Positions 16,157 through 26,600 of a DNA stretch of 64,000 nt are shown in pieces. The notes under the pieces were generated by a model that saw only the letters and a list, made by a program, of their open reading frames with translations, was not told where the DNA came from and did not search any database. The stretch's first letter is position 1, and every line of letters starts with the position of its first letter. The stretch is taken from assembly GCA_910585545.1 (NCBI GenBank), contig CAJUFN010000003.1:1-64000 (forward strand). The letters are read 5' to 3'. This DNA is from an uncultured Lachnospiraceae bacterium (GTDB lineage: Bacteria; Bacillota; Clostridia; Lachnospirales; Lachnospiraceae). The translations under genes were made by a program, and so were the position numbers.

Positions 16157-17503
16157 CTATTCTACGATCAATCCCTGCGCCTGCATCACATCCACAACTT
16201 GATTTACATATTTTTCGCAGAGTTCATCTGTCGCTGCTTCTACCATCACACGGATCACCGGTTCGGTTCCGCTTTCTCTTACGAGAATACGTCCGTCATC
16301 GCCAAGCTCTTCTGCCACTGCCTCTACCGCTTTTACAACTTCCGGATTCTCTCTTGCGGTCTTTTTATCCTGCACTCTTACATTCTTAAGAAGCTGCGGA
16401 TAAATCTTTACTTCCTCCGTAAGTTTTGCAAGTGACATCTTCTTTTCAAGAACAACTTCCATCAGCATAAGCGATGTTAAAATACCGTCACCTGTTGTTG
16501 CATGCTTACTGAAAATGATATGACCGGATTGCTCGCCGCCAAGATTGTAATTGTTCTGGACCATATTTTCGTAAACATATTTATCGCCTACTGCCGTCTT
16601 CTCATAACGGATTCCTGCTTTATCACAAGCCTTGTAAAGACCTAAATTAGACATGATCGTTGTTACAATGGTATCATTATTCAATCGTCCGCGTTCTTTT
16701 AAATATTTTCCGCAAACATAGAGAATCAAGTCACCGTCTACTACCTTGCCTTCTTCGTCTACGGCGAGACATCTGTCTGAGTCTCCGTCAAATGCAAATG
16801 CAATGTCTAAGTTTTTCTCTTTTACAAATGCCTGCAGATGTTCGATATGTGTGGAGCCGCAGTCGGTATTGATATTGGTTCCGTCCGGATTATTATTGAT
16901 CACGTATGTCTTTGCGCCAAGCGCATCATACACGCTTTTGGCAATCGCGGATGCGCTTCCGTTTGCACAGTCAAGTCCAACACGCATGTTTTTGAAAGAA
17001 CGCGTCGCAAGCGAGATCAACTGTCCGATATAACGGTTACGTCCTGCCGAATAATCCACGGTACGTCCGATATGTTCTTTCTTTGCCAGCGGCAGTTCCC
17101 CGATTTCTCCATCAAGATATGCTTCGATCTTCGCTTCGATCTTCGCATCCAGCTTCTGTCCCATACCGTCGATAATCTTAATCCCATTGTCATAGTATGG
17201 ATTATGGCTTGCAGAAATCATAATACCGCAGTCAAAGTCTTCGGTGCGTGTTACATAAGACACGCTAGGCGTTGTCGTAACATGCAATAGATATGCGTCT
17301 GCACCGGATGCAGTCAAGCCTGCCGCCAAAGCATATTCGAACATATAACTGCTTCTTCTTGTATCTTTGCCAAGTACCACGCTGGCTTTGTGTTCCTGTC
17401 CATAATACCATCCAAGAAAACGTCCTACTTTAAATGCGTGTTCTACAGTTAAAACTTCATTTGCTTCTCCCCGAAAACCATCTGTTCCAAAATATTTACC
17501 CAT
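16157..17503 (-). CDS. glmM: phosphoglucosamine mutase
   Basis: The 448-residue protein begins MGKYFGTDGFRG and has the active-site serine loop MISASHNPYYDNGIKI (near residue 100), the metal-binding AFDGDSDRC (near 240) and the phosphate-binding RESGTEPVIRVMVE near the C-terminus. It converts glucosamine-6-phosphate to glucosamine-1-phosphate for peptidoglycan precursor synthesis. GAAGGGAG precedes the ATG. It stands alone, without the cdaA/ybbR genes that often accompany it. Confidence 0.96.
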   Translation of the reverse strand: MGKYFGTDGFRGEANEVLTVEHAFKVGRFLGWYYGQEHKASVVLGKDTRRSSYMFEYALAAGLTASGADAYLLHVTTTPSVSYVTRTEDFDCGIMISASHNPYYDNGIKIIDGMGQKLDAKIEAKIEAYLDGEIGELPLAKKEHIGRTVDYSAGRNRYIGQLISLATRSFKNMRVGLDCANGSASAIAKSVYDALGAKTYVINNNPDGTNINTDCGSTHIEHLQAFVKEKNLDIAFAFDGDSDRCLAVDEEGKVVDGDLILYVCGKYLKERGRLNNDTIVTTIMSNLGLYKACDKAGIRYEKTAVGDKYVYENMVQNNYNLGGEQSGHIIFSKHATTGDGILTSLMLMEVVLEKKMSLAKLTEEVKIYPQLLKNVRVQDKKTARENPEVVKAVEAVAEELGDDGRILVRESGTEPVIRVMVEAATDELCEKYVNQVVDVMQAQGLIVE

Positions 17504-17630
17504 CGGTATACTCCCTTCATTTAAACAATCGTCCGATTTTTTTGCACTTTTTCATCCACGATATTCATTATATAACTATCATTTTCAAAATACAACTCTT
17601 ATTACAAAATCGTTGCAATTTTGTACTATA

Positions 17631-18992
17631 TTACCATGATATATCTTCATTTGGCATGATTTTTCGTGATTTGTGAATCACACCCGCTGCGCCTGCGATG
17701 TCCGCCGCAAGCCAGCCAATCGGAATTGCCCACCAGATCATTGTCACTCCAAACCTTCCGGCAAACGCATAGGCAAGCGCTACGCGCAGTCCCAGAGAAA
17801 TGCAGGTAAGTACTACTGACATTTTCATCTGTCCTATCCCTCTGAAATATCCATAGAATAAGAACAGATATCCTATCAGGAAATAAAAACTGCCTTCGAT
17901 CCAAAGGTATTGCTGTCCGCAGGCAATCATTTCTGTCTCGGATGCCTTTATAAAAATATGCAGCAGCGGATTCGAAAAGAATATCACAATTGCGGATGAG
18001 ACCAGTCCAAACACGGTGATTCCCGCAAATGCCTTTTTCGTTCCTTGTCTGATGCGTTCTTTCTTTCCGGCGCCGGCATTTTGTGCGATATAAATCGAAA
18101 ATGAATTTCCGAATTCCTGTGACGGCATATAGGCAAAGGCGTCTATTTTTACCACTGCTGCAAATGCTGCCATTACCGTCACGCCAAAAGAATTCACCAG
18201 TCCTTGAATCATCAAAATCCCAAAATTCATTACCGATTGCTGCAAGCTTGTCAGCATACTATAATTTACAATTTTTAGTAAAAGTTTCTTTTCTATGCGA
18301 AGCTCTTCTTTTTTATATCTTAAGTACGGTACTTTCACAAAACAGTATCCTGCCGTCAGGATTCCCGCGGCCGCCTGTGCCGCCACGGTTGCATATGCAG
18401 CGCCTTCCACACCCATTTTAAATCTTACGACAAATACCACATCCAGTACGATATTTACCAGGCAGGCAGCTGCCAAAAACACAAAAGGCATAAACGAGTT
18501 TCCGATGGAGCGTAAAACGGATGCAAAATAATTATACAAAAAGGTAAACATCATTCCCCATAAAATAGGCAGCAGATAGTTTTTTGTTTGTATGAAAATT
18601 TTGTCTGGTGTATTTAAAAATTTAAGAATCACATCAAGCTGCGTCAAGGCGGCAATATTTAAAATCATTGTGAATCCGGCGATGAACACAAACGACGCGA
18701 AAATGCTTTTCTTTAATGCAGTGATATCTTTAGCCCCAAATAGCTGTGAAAATAAAACTGATGTGCCCATGCATAATCCAATCATCACAGATGTCAGAAA
18801 ATTCATGAATGAAAAGGACGCGCCTACCGCCGCAAGTGCATCTGCGCCGATATACTGTCCGACTACAATCGTATCCACAACGTTATAGAGCTGTTGAAAT
18901 AAGTTCCCCATGATAAAGGGCAAGGCAAATAGAACCATTGCCTTACCCTCGTTTCCAGTTGTCAAATCTCTTTTTTCAAATATAGCTTTCAT
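17631..18992 (-). CDS. MATE family efflux transporter
   Basis: The 453-residue protein has about twelve membrane segments in two similar halves, each starting with a MATE-type helix; the first half includes GNLFQQLYNVVDTIVVGQYIG and the second SMLTSLQQSVMNFGILMIQG. MATE proteins export cationic drugs or metabolites using Na+ or H+ gradients. The ribosome binding site is weak (AAAGAGTAAG). It is 22 bases downstream of the flavoprotein gene and probably co-transcribed with it. Confidence 0.92.
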   Translation of the reverse strand: MKAIFEKRDLTTGNEGKAMVLFALPFIMGNLFQQLYNVVDTIVVGQYIGADALAAVGASFSFMNFLTSVMIGLCMGTSVLFSQLFGAKDITALKKSIFASFVFIAGFTMILNIAALTQLDVILKFLNTPDKIFIQTKNYLLPILWGMMFTFLYNYFASVLRSIGNSFMPFVFLAAACLVNIVLDVVFVVRFKMGVEGAAYATVAAQAAAGILTAGYCFVKVPYLRYKKEELRIEKKLLLKIVNYSMLTSLQQSVMNFGILMIQGLVNSFGVTVMAAFAAVVKIDAFAYMPSQEFGNSFSIYIAQNAGAGKKERIRQGTKKAFAGITVFGLVSSAIVIFFSNPLLHIFIKASETEMIACGQQYLWIEGSFYFLIGYLFLFYGYFRGIGQMKMSVVLTCISLGLRVALAYAFAGRFGVTMIWWAIPIGWLAADIAGAAGVIHKSRKIMPNEDISW

Positions 18993-19014
18993 TGATTTTC
19001 TTACTCTTTTGTAC

Positions 19015-20406
19015 TTATTTTTTCAAAATGCTTCTCGCTACGGCGATACCGTTTGCAGAAGCCTGCTGCAATCCTCTTGTCACAGAAGCGCCGTCTCCCA
19101 TAGCGCGAAGTCCATTTAAACTCGTCTTAAAATCAGCATCTACGAGTACTTTATTGGAATAGAATTTTACTTCTACACCGTACAGCAATGTTTCATCGCT
19201 GGCAATACCTGGCGTCACTTTATCTAACGCTTGAATCATCTCGTCAATCGCAACCATGATTCTATGCGGGAACACGAGTGACAAATCGCCTGGAACCGCG
19301 TCTTTTAATGTCGGAGTAATGTTATTTCTTACAAGCCGCTCTTCGGTTGTTCTTCTGCCTCTGCGGAAATCACCGTATCTTTGCAGCAAAATCCTTCCGT
19401 CACACAGCATATTTCCAAGCTGTGCTATATGCTTTCCATATTCAATCGGAGACTTAAACGGCTCCGTAAAGTTTTTAGATACTAGCAGCGCAAAATTCGT
19501 ATTATGCGTCTTCATATCTTGCGATTTGTATGCATGCCCATTCACAACGGCTAATCCATTCTCATAATATTCCGTTGCGACCTCACCGGACGGATTCGTA
19601 CAGAACACGCGCACTTTGTCATCAAATGTCGGTGTATAATATACTAACTTCGCCTCGTAGAGCTTTTCATTTAACTCTTTCATGATCTCATCGCGTACCT
19701 CTACGCGTACGCCTACATCAACCGTACCGTTCTTCGTTTGGATATCATGTTCCTTGCAAATGTTCGAAAACCACTCAGAACCTTCACGGCCCACGCCGGA
19801 CACAATCTCCGGTGCGAAATATTCTTCATCCTTATCTGTGACAATTCCCTTGACTGTACCATCTTCGACAATCAGATTCTTCACCATTGTCATGAATTTG
19901 ATTTCCACGCCTTTTTCAAGTAAATGCTCCTGCAGTCTCGTGTATATTTTATAGCCCTCTTCTGTTCCTAAGTGACGAATCGGACACTCGATCAACTTCA
20001 GATTCGCACGAATCGCCTTTGCACGGATACGCTCAATCGACTCGTAATCATCCAGTCCGTATATCTTCGTATCCGCACCAAATTTCAAATAAATATCATC
20101 TGCTTCTTTCAAAAGCTCAATCGTTTTCTCATATCCGAGAATCTCCGGCAGCGTGCCGCCAACATCCGGCGAAAGCGATAATTTCCCGTCCGAAAATGCA
20201 CCTGCCCCCGCAAATCCAGTTGTAATCGAACATGGCTTGCATCCGACACATACCTTCGTCTTACGCTTCGGACAATTTCTCTTTTCAATCGAACGCCCCT
20301 TCTCCACAATCAGAATCTTCATATCCGGCTTCTTTTCAATCAACTCATATGCACAGAAAATCCCGGAAGGCCCCGCACCAATAATAATCACATCATAATG
20401 ATTCAT
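19015..20406 (-). CDS. FAD-dependent oxidoreductase of the COG2509 type
   Basis: The 463-residue protein starts with a dinucleotide-binding motif (VIIIGAGPSGIFCAYEL, residues 6-22) and has a Cys cluster, CPKRKTKVCVGCKPC (about 44-58), characteristic of this uncharacterised dehydrogenase group, then a GAGAFSDGKL motif and a C-terminal GDGASVTRGLQQASANG FAD contact. The four cysteines could bind a metal or an Fe-S cluster; that is inference. Substrate unknown. AAAGGAAATGGG precedes the ATG. Confidence 0.88.
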   Translation of the reverse strand: MNHYDVIIIGAGPSGIFCAYELIEKKPDMKILIVEKGRSIEKRNCPKRKTKVCVGCKPCSITTGFAGAGAFSDGKLSLSPDVGGTLPEILGYEKTIELLKEADDIYLKFGADTKIYGLDDYESIERIRAKAIRANLKLIECPIRHLGTEEGYKIYTRLQEHLLEKGVEIKFMTMVKNLIVEDGTVKGIVTDKDEEYFAPEIVSGVGREGSEWFSNICKEHDIQTKNGTVDVGVRVEVRDEIMKELNEKLYEAKLVYYTPTFDDKVRVFCTNPSGEVATEYYENGLAVVNGHAYKSQDMKTHNTNFALLVSKNFTEPFKSPIEYGKHIAQLGNMLCDGRILLQRYGDFRRGRRTTEERLVRNNITPTLKDAVPGDLSLVFPHRIMVAIDEMIQALDKVTPGIASDETLLYGVEVKFYSNKVLVDADFKTSLNGLRAMGDGASVTRGLQQASANGIAVARSILKK

Positions 20407-20611
20407 TTTATCACACCCATTTCCTTTGGTTTTTGGTAATACTCTTGTTTTTTTGAACCAACATGCTTATCATAGCATGGTCATTGTCAAAAATACAAGG
20501 GGAATTCTCTGCATAAATTAGAAATGTATGAATAAACTGTACAATTCTCCAAAATGGGGATTTTGAGGGAAGAAAAGCCGGGAATACGCAAAAGAAATTG
20601 TGTGAAAAGGT

Positions 20612-20655
20612 AAATTTGCGTCAGAGGGTTTTTAAAAACCCTCTGACGCAAATTA
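20612..20655 (-). terminator. perfect palindromic hairpin after the AICAR formyltransferase gene
   Basis: Two 21-base arms (20613-20633 and 20634-20654) are exact reverse complements with no spacer. The structure begins 5 bases after the stop codon of the purine gene, consistent with a terminator although the T-tract is internal to the hairpin. Confidence 0.75.
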
Positions 20656-20659
20656 CCGA

Positions 20660-21838
20660 TTAGTGATGGAACAACCGTATTCCGGTGAATGCCATCGCCA
20701 TATTGTATTTATTGCATGTACAAATTACATTATCGTCACGCACAGAGCCTCCTGGCTGCGCTACATACTTCACGCCGCTTTTGTGTGCCCGCTCGATGTT
20801 ATCGCCAAATGGGAAGAATGCGTCTGAACCGAGTGCTACGTCTGTCATCTGATCTAACCACGCACGTTTTTCTTCACGTGTAAACACTTCTGGTTTCTCT
20901 TTGAAAATATTCTCCCATGCGCCGTCTGCGAGCACGTCCATATAGTCATCACCAATGTAGAGGTCGATTGCATTGTCTCTGTCTGCACGTCCGATGTTGT
21001 CTACAAATTTAAGACCGAGTACTTTTGGACTTTGGCGCAGGAACCAGTTATCTGCCTTTGTCCCTGCCAGACGTGTACAGTGAATTCTGGACTGCTGTCC
21101 TGCTCCGATTCCGATTGCCTGCCCGCCTTTTGCATAACATACAGAATTGGACTGTGTATATTTTAATGTAATCAAAGAAATAATCAAATCAATTTTTGCT
21201 TCATCCGGAATTTTTTTATTCTCAGTCACAACATTCGCAAGCAATTCATTATTAATAGCAAGTTCATTTCTGCCTTGTTCAAATGTAATACCAAATACTT
21301 CTTTGTGCTCAATCGATGCCGGCACGTAATCCGGATCAATCTGGATAATATTATAATTTCCTTTTTTCTTTTGCTTTAAGATTTCTAACGCCTCCGGCTC
21401 ATATCCCGGTGCGATAACACCATCGGATACTTCGCGCTTAATAATTTTTGCAGTAGCTACGTCACACACGTCGGATAAAGAGATAAAATCTCCAAAAGAT
21501 GACATTCTGTCCGCACCACGCGCTCTTGCATAAGCACACGCCAGCGGTGACAATTCTCCAAGATCATCTACCCAATATATTTTCGCAAGTGTTTCATCCA
21601 ACGGAAGACCTACTGCTGCACCTGCAGGTGATACATGCTTGAATGATGTTGCTGCCGGAAGCCCTGTTGCTTCTTTTAATTCTTTTACAAGCTGCCATCC
21701 ATTGAATGCATCAAGGAAGTTGATATATCCAGGCTTTCCGGAGAGTACCGTGATCGGGAGCTCCTTTTCGCCCTGCATTGCAATCTTGGATGGTTTCTGG
21801 TTTGGATTACATCCATATTTTAACTCAAGTTCTTTCAT
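20660..21838 (-). CDS. stand-alone phosphoribosylaminoimidazolecarboxamide (AICAR) formyltransferase
   Basis: The 392-residue protein matches the AICARFT half of PurH: YGCNPNQKP at the N-terminus, SFKHVSPAGAA with the catalytic Lys-His pair, a GDFISLSD block, the SNSVCYAKGGQAIGIGAGQQSRIHC core, and KYVAQPGGSVRD near the C-terminus. The MGS-like IMP cyclohydrolase half of PurH is missing and is supplied by the adjacent gene. I prefer the ATG at 21838, eight bases after GGAGG, over a GTG at 21853. It follows the cyclohydrolase gene by 16 bases. Confidence 0.93.
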   Translation of the reverse strand: MKELELKYGCNPNQKPSKIAMQGEKELPITVLSGKPGYINFLDAFNGWQLVKELKEATGLPAATSFKHVSPAGAAVGLPLDETLAKIYWVDDLGELSPLACAYARARGADRMSSFGDFISLSDVCDVATAKIIKREVSDGVIAPGYEPEALEILKQKKKGNYNIIQIDPDYVPASIEHKEVFGITFEQGRNELAINNELLANVVTENKKIPDEAKIDLIISLITLKYTQSNSVCYAKGGQAIGIGAGQQSRIHCTRLAGTKADNWFLRQSPKVLGLKFVDNIGRADRDNAIDLYIGDDYMDVLADGAWENIFKEKPEVFTREEKRAWLDQMTDVALGSDAFFPFGDNIERAHKSGVKYVAQPGGSVRDDNVICTCNKYNMAMAFTGIRLFHH

Positions 21839-21854
21839 TCCTTTATCCTCCACC

Positions 21855-22568
21855 TTATTGGTTTTTATTCACAATCTTTGTCTCATACGCACCTGTTGCA
21901 ATATCAATATAGCGTACGAACAGAGAAACTTTATTGTCTTCATTTAAGCTTTCCCAAAGCAGTGTTGTAAATGCTTCCATATCATTTGGGATGGAAATGA
22001 GTTTCGGCTCGCCTTCAAAGCTTGGCAGCGGATTGCCGTCACATTTATATGTATGAATGAAATGCCCCTCTCCTGCTACCGGATTCTCATATGCAAACGT
22101 ATAACGATTGCATGCATCCGGATTTCCATTATTACTTTTTAAGATGGACATTGCATAATTATATATTCCATTTTCAATGTGCATAACACCTGAGATACGC
22201 GGCGTATAATTCGGTCCGTCCGGCTCGAATTCACGGCTTCGCAAAGATTGTTCAAATGTCAGCTGCTTGTCCATGCCTTCGTAAATCGTATCTGTCTGGT
22301 CACCATTTGTCACAATTGTTTTATTTCCTAACACTCTTACCGGAGCATAAATAATCAGACTTGGATCTGTCAATTTGGATGGATCAAATGCCTGTGTACG
22401 GATGCCTTGCCCTTCTTCTACAAACACACGGTTTCTGCTGTTCTCGCTTCTTCCCATAATAAAATAAGCCGTAACTGCCTTTGTTCCGTCTTCGGAACGT
22501 CCGATGATAATGCCTCTTCCCGGATAAGAATTATTTTTCAGTTCTTTTTCGATGGATAACATTTCCAT
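21855..22568 (-). CDS. IMP cyclohydrolase, PurO-like
   Basis: The 237-residue protein belongs to the PurO-type IMP cyclohydrolase family, unrelated to PurH, with YPGRGIIIGRS near residue 15, a TAYFIMGRSENSRNR block and a GPNYTPRISG segment. It closes FAICAR to IMP, the last step of de novo purine synthesis. Location directly before the stand-alone AICAR formyltransferase means the two genes together replace bifunctional PurH. AAGGAGAT lies upstream of the ATG. Confidence 0.9.
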   Translation of the reverse strand: MEMLSIEKELKNNSYPGRGIIIGRSEDGTKAVTAYFIMGRSENSRNRVFVEEGQGIRTQAFDPSKLTDPSLIIYAPVRVLGNKTIVTNGDQTDTIYEGMDKQLTFEQSLRSREFEPDGPNYTPRISGVMHIENGIYNYAMSILKSNNGNPDACNRYTFAYENPVAGEGHFIHTYKCDGNPLPSFEGEPKLISIPNDMEAFTTLLWESLNEDNKVSLFVRYIDIATGAYETKIVNKNQ

Positions 22569-22627
22569 AAATACAATCTCCTTCTTATTATAAATAATCT
22601 TCCTTTGTATCCTTTTTATTATAATAC

Positions 22628-22657
22628 AAGGAACTACCAGTATACTAGTAGTCCCTT
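22628..22657 (-). terminator. inverted repeat between EamA gene and purine pair
   Basis: Arms 22628-22642 and 22643-22657 match at 13 of 15 positions with no spacer. It lies 35 bases after the EamA stop and may terminate that unit; the T-tract is poor. A TATAAT-like hexamer just downstream may start the purine pair. Confidence 0.45.
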
Positions 22658-22692
22658 CAATATTTCTTCTTATAGATATTTATTACAATTGT

Positions 22693-23571
22693 TTATAAAT
22701 CTCGCCTGTTGCGTAAGTACATAAGAATCGCCATTGCACCAATGATCAGATAGCCAATCAGACTATAACCGTCCGGTACTTGTCCAAACAAGAAAAATCC
22801 GATGATTGCCGAAAAAATAACGATGGAATAATCATATACCGAAATCTCCTTCGATGGGGCATAGCAATATGCTGCTGTAATCGCAAACTGTCCTCCGGTC
22901 GCTGCCGCACCTGCCATTAAAAGCGCTCCAAACTGCCAAAGCTCCATCGGCACATAGTGAAAGATTAAATACGGCACAACCGTCAGACAAGAAAACATCG
23001 AAAAGAAAAAAACAATAAACTTGCCCTGCTCTCCCCTCAGTCCCAGATATCTCACAGTTGTGTAGGCTGCTCCTGCCATCATGCCTCCTATGAATCCAAT
23101 GAGCGACGGCGCTAATTCCATATTAGCAAAAGTCGGCTTGATAATAAATAAGCTGCCAAGAAATGCAATTATTATGGCCGACACCTGAAAGGGCGTACAC
23201 TTTTCTTTTAAGAAAAAATAAGAAAATATCAATGCAAAAAACGGAGACATCTTTTGTAACATAGAAGCATCAGCCAGCAGCAGATGGTCCACCGCATAAA
23301 AATTCCCAAGAATTCCAAGTGTTCCGCAAATAGAACGAACTAACAGGAACTTAAGATTCCCCTTCTGCCACCGAAGCGGCACATGATCTTTCCTAAGCAG
23401 CACGAACGCTACAAACGCCGCCACCAGATTTCTAAAAAAGCTTTTCTGAATGGATGGCAAATCCCCGGAAAGACGCACAAAGGTGTTCATCCATGCAAAG
23501 CAAAATGCCGACAATACAATATAAAATATCCCTTTTAGTCTGGGATTTTTTTCAAACAGCCCTGTCATCAT
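22693..23571 (-). CDS. EamA/DMT family transporter
   Basis: The 292-residue protein has ten predicted membrane helices in two EamA repeats (about 12-145 and 155-288), each beginning with a short aromatic helix. Substrate specificity in this drug/metabolite transporter family cannot be read from sequence. GAGGAGG immediately precedes ATGATG. It follows the sialidase gene on the same strand, separated by a terminator-like hairpin, so a link to sialic acid handling is not supported. Confidence 0.88.
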   Translation of the reverse strand: MMTGLFEKNPRLKGIFYIVLSAFCFAWMNTFVRLSGDLPSIQKSFFRNLVAAFVAFVLLRKDHVPLRWQKGNLKFLLVRSICGTLGILGNFYAVDHLLLADASMLQKMSPFFALIFSYFFLKEKCTPFQVSAIIIAFLGSLFIIKPTFANMELAPSLIGFIGGMMAGAAYTTVRYLGLRGEQGKFIVFFFSMFSCLTVVPYLIFHYVPMELWQFGALLMAGAAATGGQFAITAAYCYAPSKEISVYDYSIVIFSAIIGFFLFGQVPDGYSLIGYLIIGAMAILMYLRNRRDL

Positions 23572-23632
23572 ATCCTCCTCATCTTTTCTTCGCCCTATAT
23601 CTTAACACATCATTCGCAAAAAGAGCAAACGC

Positions 23633-23657
23633 AAGGCGGCCAAAAACCAGCCGCCCT
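23633..23657 (-). terminator. terminator-like hairpin after the sialidase gene
   Basis: On the minus strand GGGCGGC pairs with GCCGCC around a T-rich loop, followed by a T-rich stretch with five T about 15 bases on. It starts 18 bases after the sialidase stop. Confidence 0.6.
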
Positions 23658-23674
23658 TTGTTCTTTCACTATTT

Positions 23675-26600
23675 TTACTTATGAGTCTTCTTTCTATACA
23701 CTGTTGCCACTATACTTGCGCAAGCCGCAAACATCAAAATCAAATAAAGATAACCATTCATAGCATCCCCTGTCTTTGCTGATGTTTTTGCTGTTGTTTT
23801 CGCGCCTGTCTTAGTTGTTGTCTTGCCTGCAGTTGCTGTGCTGCCGGAATCATTAGAAGCGATCTTATCATCTTTCTTAAGATTATCCACGGAAGCATTC
23901 AATGCTGCTACTGCTGCGTCAACTTCTGTCTGGTCTGCATTCTCATCTGCCAATACAGACTCTGCCGCTGCCATTGCCGCTTTCACTGCTTTTACAGTTT
24001 CTGCACTATAGCCGCTTAAATCCATTGATTTTATTTTTTCAAGCAGCTCATCTAACTTATCTTTATTTGGCTGCTCTCTTAAGCCAAAGATTGCATTTTG
24101 AAGTGCCGCATAGGCTTCATTTACTTCATCCTGAACCGCATCGTCATTCTTAAGCACTTCTCTTGCTCCAGCCAATGCTTCCTCAAACGCTTCTTTCGTC
24201 GTCTTTGTATAGAGATCTTTCTGCTCTTCGTATTTTTTTGCTTCCTTTACAAGTCGCTCTAATCTGCTCTTATCTACCGGATTGATCACCAGTCCATCTA
24301 TTGCTGCTTTCAATTCATCACGTGCGGCATCAATTTCTGCCTGCAAAGCATCCTTGTCCGCCAATACAGCTTCTGCTGCTGTCAATGCCGCTTCCAAAGC
24401 TGCTCTGGATTCCGGTGTATAAATACTAAGGTCCTTTCCAGAAAGATCAGCCACTAACGTCTTTAATTCTTCCGTATTCCCGGTAAAGCTTAAAAGGTGT
24501 ACTCTGCTAAGAAGCAAATCATAAGCCGCATCAACTTCTGCCTGCGTTGCATCTGCTTTTTCATTTACTCTAACTGCAGCGTCAAGCGCATCTTCCAATG
24601 CTTTTTTTACACTTTCCACTACATACTCATATTTCTCATCTGCGATCTGACTTTGTGCATATGCAATCAATGCCTCCAAATCAGCCTTATCCGTCTCTTC
24701 TGGTTCTGTCTGTGCTTTTTCAAAGACAGCTTCTAACGTACAGTCTTCCTCTGCCGCAAAGGTATAAATCGCTTCTGCAGATACCATATCTCCTTCTGCA
24801 GTCTTCCAGCCTTTAAACTCATATCCTTCTGCTGCTTTTGCTTCAACCGTTACTTCTGTCCCCTTTACCACACTGTTTGCTTTGGAAACCGTACCGCCTT
24901 CTTCTGCTTTCGGAATAACGATTACAGAATCGTCCCCACGGATTTCAGCAATACTATATGCTTCATAAATCATAACGTCTCTTGCCTGCAGCTCGCCTCC
25001 TGCATAAGAATCATACTTTTCAAAAATCAAACCAATATCATGATTTGGAAGCTGCGTCAGACAAGAATACCCATATCCAACCTGCGCTCCATGCACCTGC
25101 ATAGAATATGCCCAATCAATACTGTATTTGTCATATCCTTCCACACCTGTGTCTGTAATAAGGCCGATTTTAACCTGTCCGCCTCTTCTTCCGCCTGCTG
25201 TCGGAGTTGATAAAATAATGGCTTCCTTCCCATCGATCAATCCATCGTAATTAATTACAGAAAGCTGTGATCCGTAGCCCGGCTGAGGAATATTTGTAGT
25301 AACTCCTTCGCTCCATGTCTGACCGCCATCAAGGCTTGTTGCCATTGCTACTGCGCCATTTCTTCTTGCATACACTTTCAAGCTGCCATCCGGCATCTCT
25401 ACAATCTGAGACTCTGACATACCATTCGCAATACTTCCCTCAGGACCATCTACATAGGTCCATGTCTGGCCATGGTCATCGCTGTATGCCAAGTCGCATC
25501 CCTGTGACTGATATAATGGCAGAATCAGACGTCCTTTATACTCACCGTTTTTAATCTGAAGTCCGCGTCCTGGTCCTACGATAAAAAGACGAATATCTTC
25601 TGACTTAATCATGGAATTTAAAATAATAGGATCTGACCATGTCTGTCCCTGATCATCACTGTATTTCATGTAGATATAAGCGGTGTTATACACCTGGAAC
25701 TCTGCGTTCGAATAGAAGATGCTCATCTTCACATCTTTATCCGTGGTCTTCTGTACAAACTGATTATTTGTAAATTCGATATCCTTTTGCTTCACTGTCA
25801 ACGCCTGCCCGTCTTTCAGGAGTTCGAAATTAGCATTCACTGTGTATTCGGTAGCTGTCCCAGTAACATCGTTCCATACGACTCCATCACGGATACTATA
25901 ATTATATGCACTCTCTCCTGCCTTCTTCAGCATCAGATATTTCTTTCCGTCAATCTCTTTATAGCCACTACCTACCTGTGACTGCGGAGAGCCTGCCCCT
26001 GCAACAAATGCGTCTGAAACAAGGAACAATCTTCCAATCTCCTCATCTTCAAACATAACCGGGTCTATAAAGGAAGCGCTGCGGTCATTCCTTTGTCCCC
26101 AGCCTGCCGGCAAATCAACCATTGTATCCGCATAGTCATCGAAATGGAATGGCATTGTTGGTTTCTCCCATGTTTTTCCGCCGTCTGTACTTCTTGCAAA
26201 TGCGATATCTATATTATTCGGAGAGTCATGTGTTCCTCCAAAACGTGCATCGATCGCACTTACTACAGTGCCGTCACTCAACGTTAAAAGTGATGGAATT
26301 CTATAATATCCACAATTGAGTCCATCCACCGAAGAGAATATCTGATCTTTACCACTGTAGTTCGTCTCATTTGTAAGTTCTATAATTTCTTCATCGGATA
26401 ACGCGATTTCATAAACTTTTGCCTTATGAATGGTTCCCTCAAAATTATACGCAGCACTTCCGTTTCTCATTACGGAGCCCAGCGTGATACTGTTCACTCC
26501 GGTTATGTCTGAAACAAATTTATAACCGCCAAGTCCTTCTGCATCTACTGTATTCACCAATCTTCCGTTTACAAAAATCTTGTACTGCCCGTTAATTTTA

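Noticed and set aside
22570..22690. Purine riboswitch before the purine genes
   Set aside because: The leader is short and AT-rich and lacks the conserved purine-aptamer loops; only a simple inverted repeat is present.
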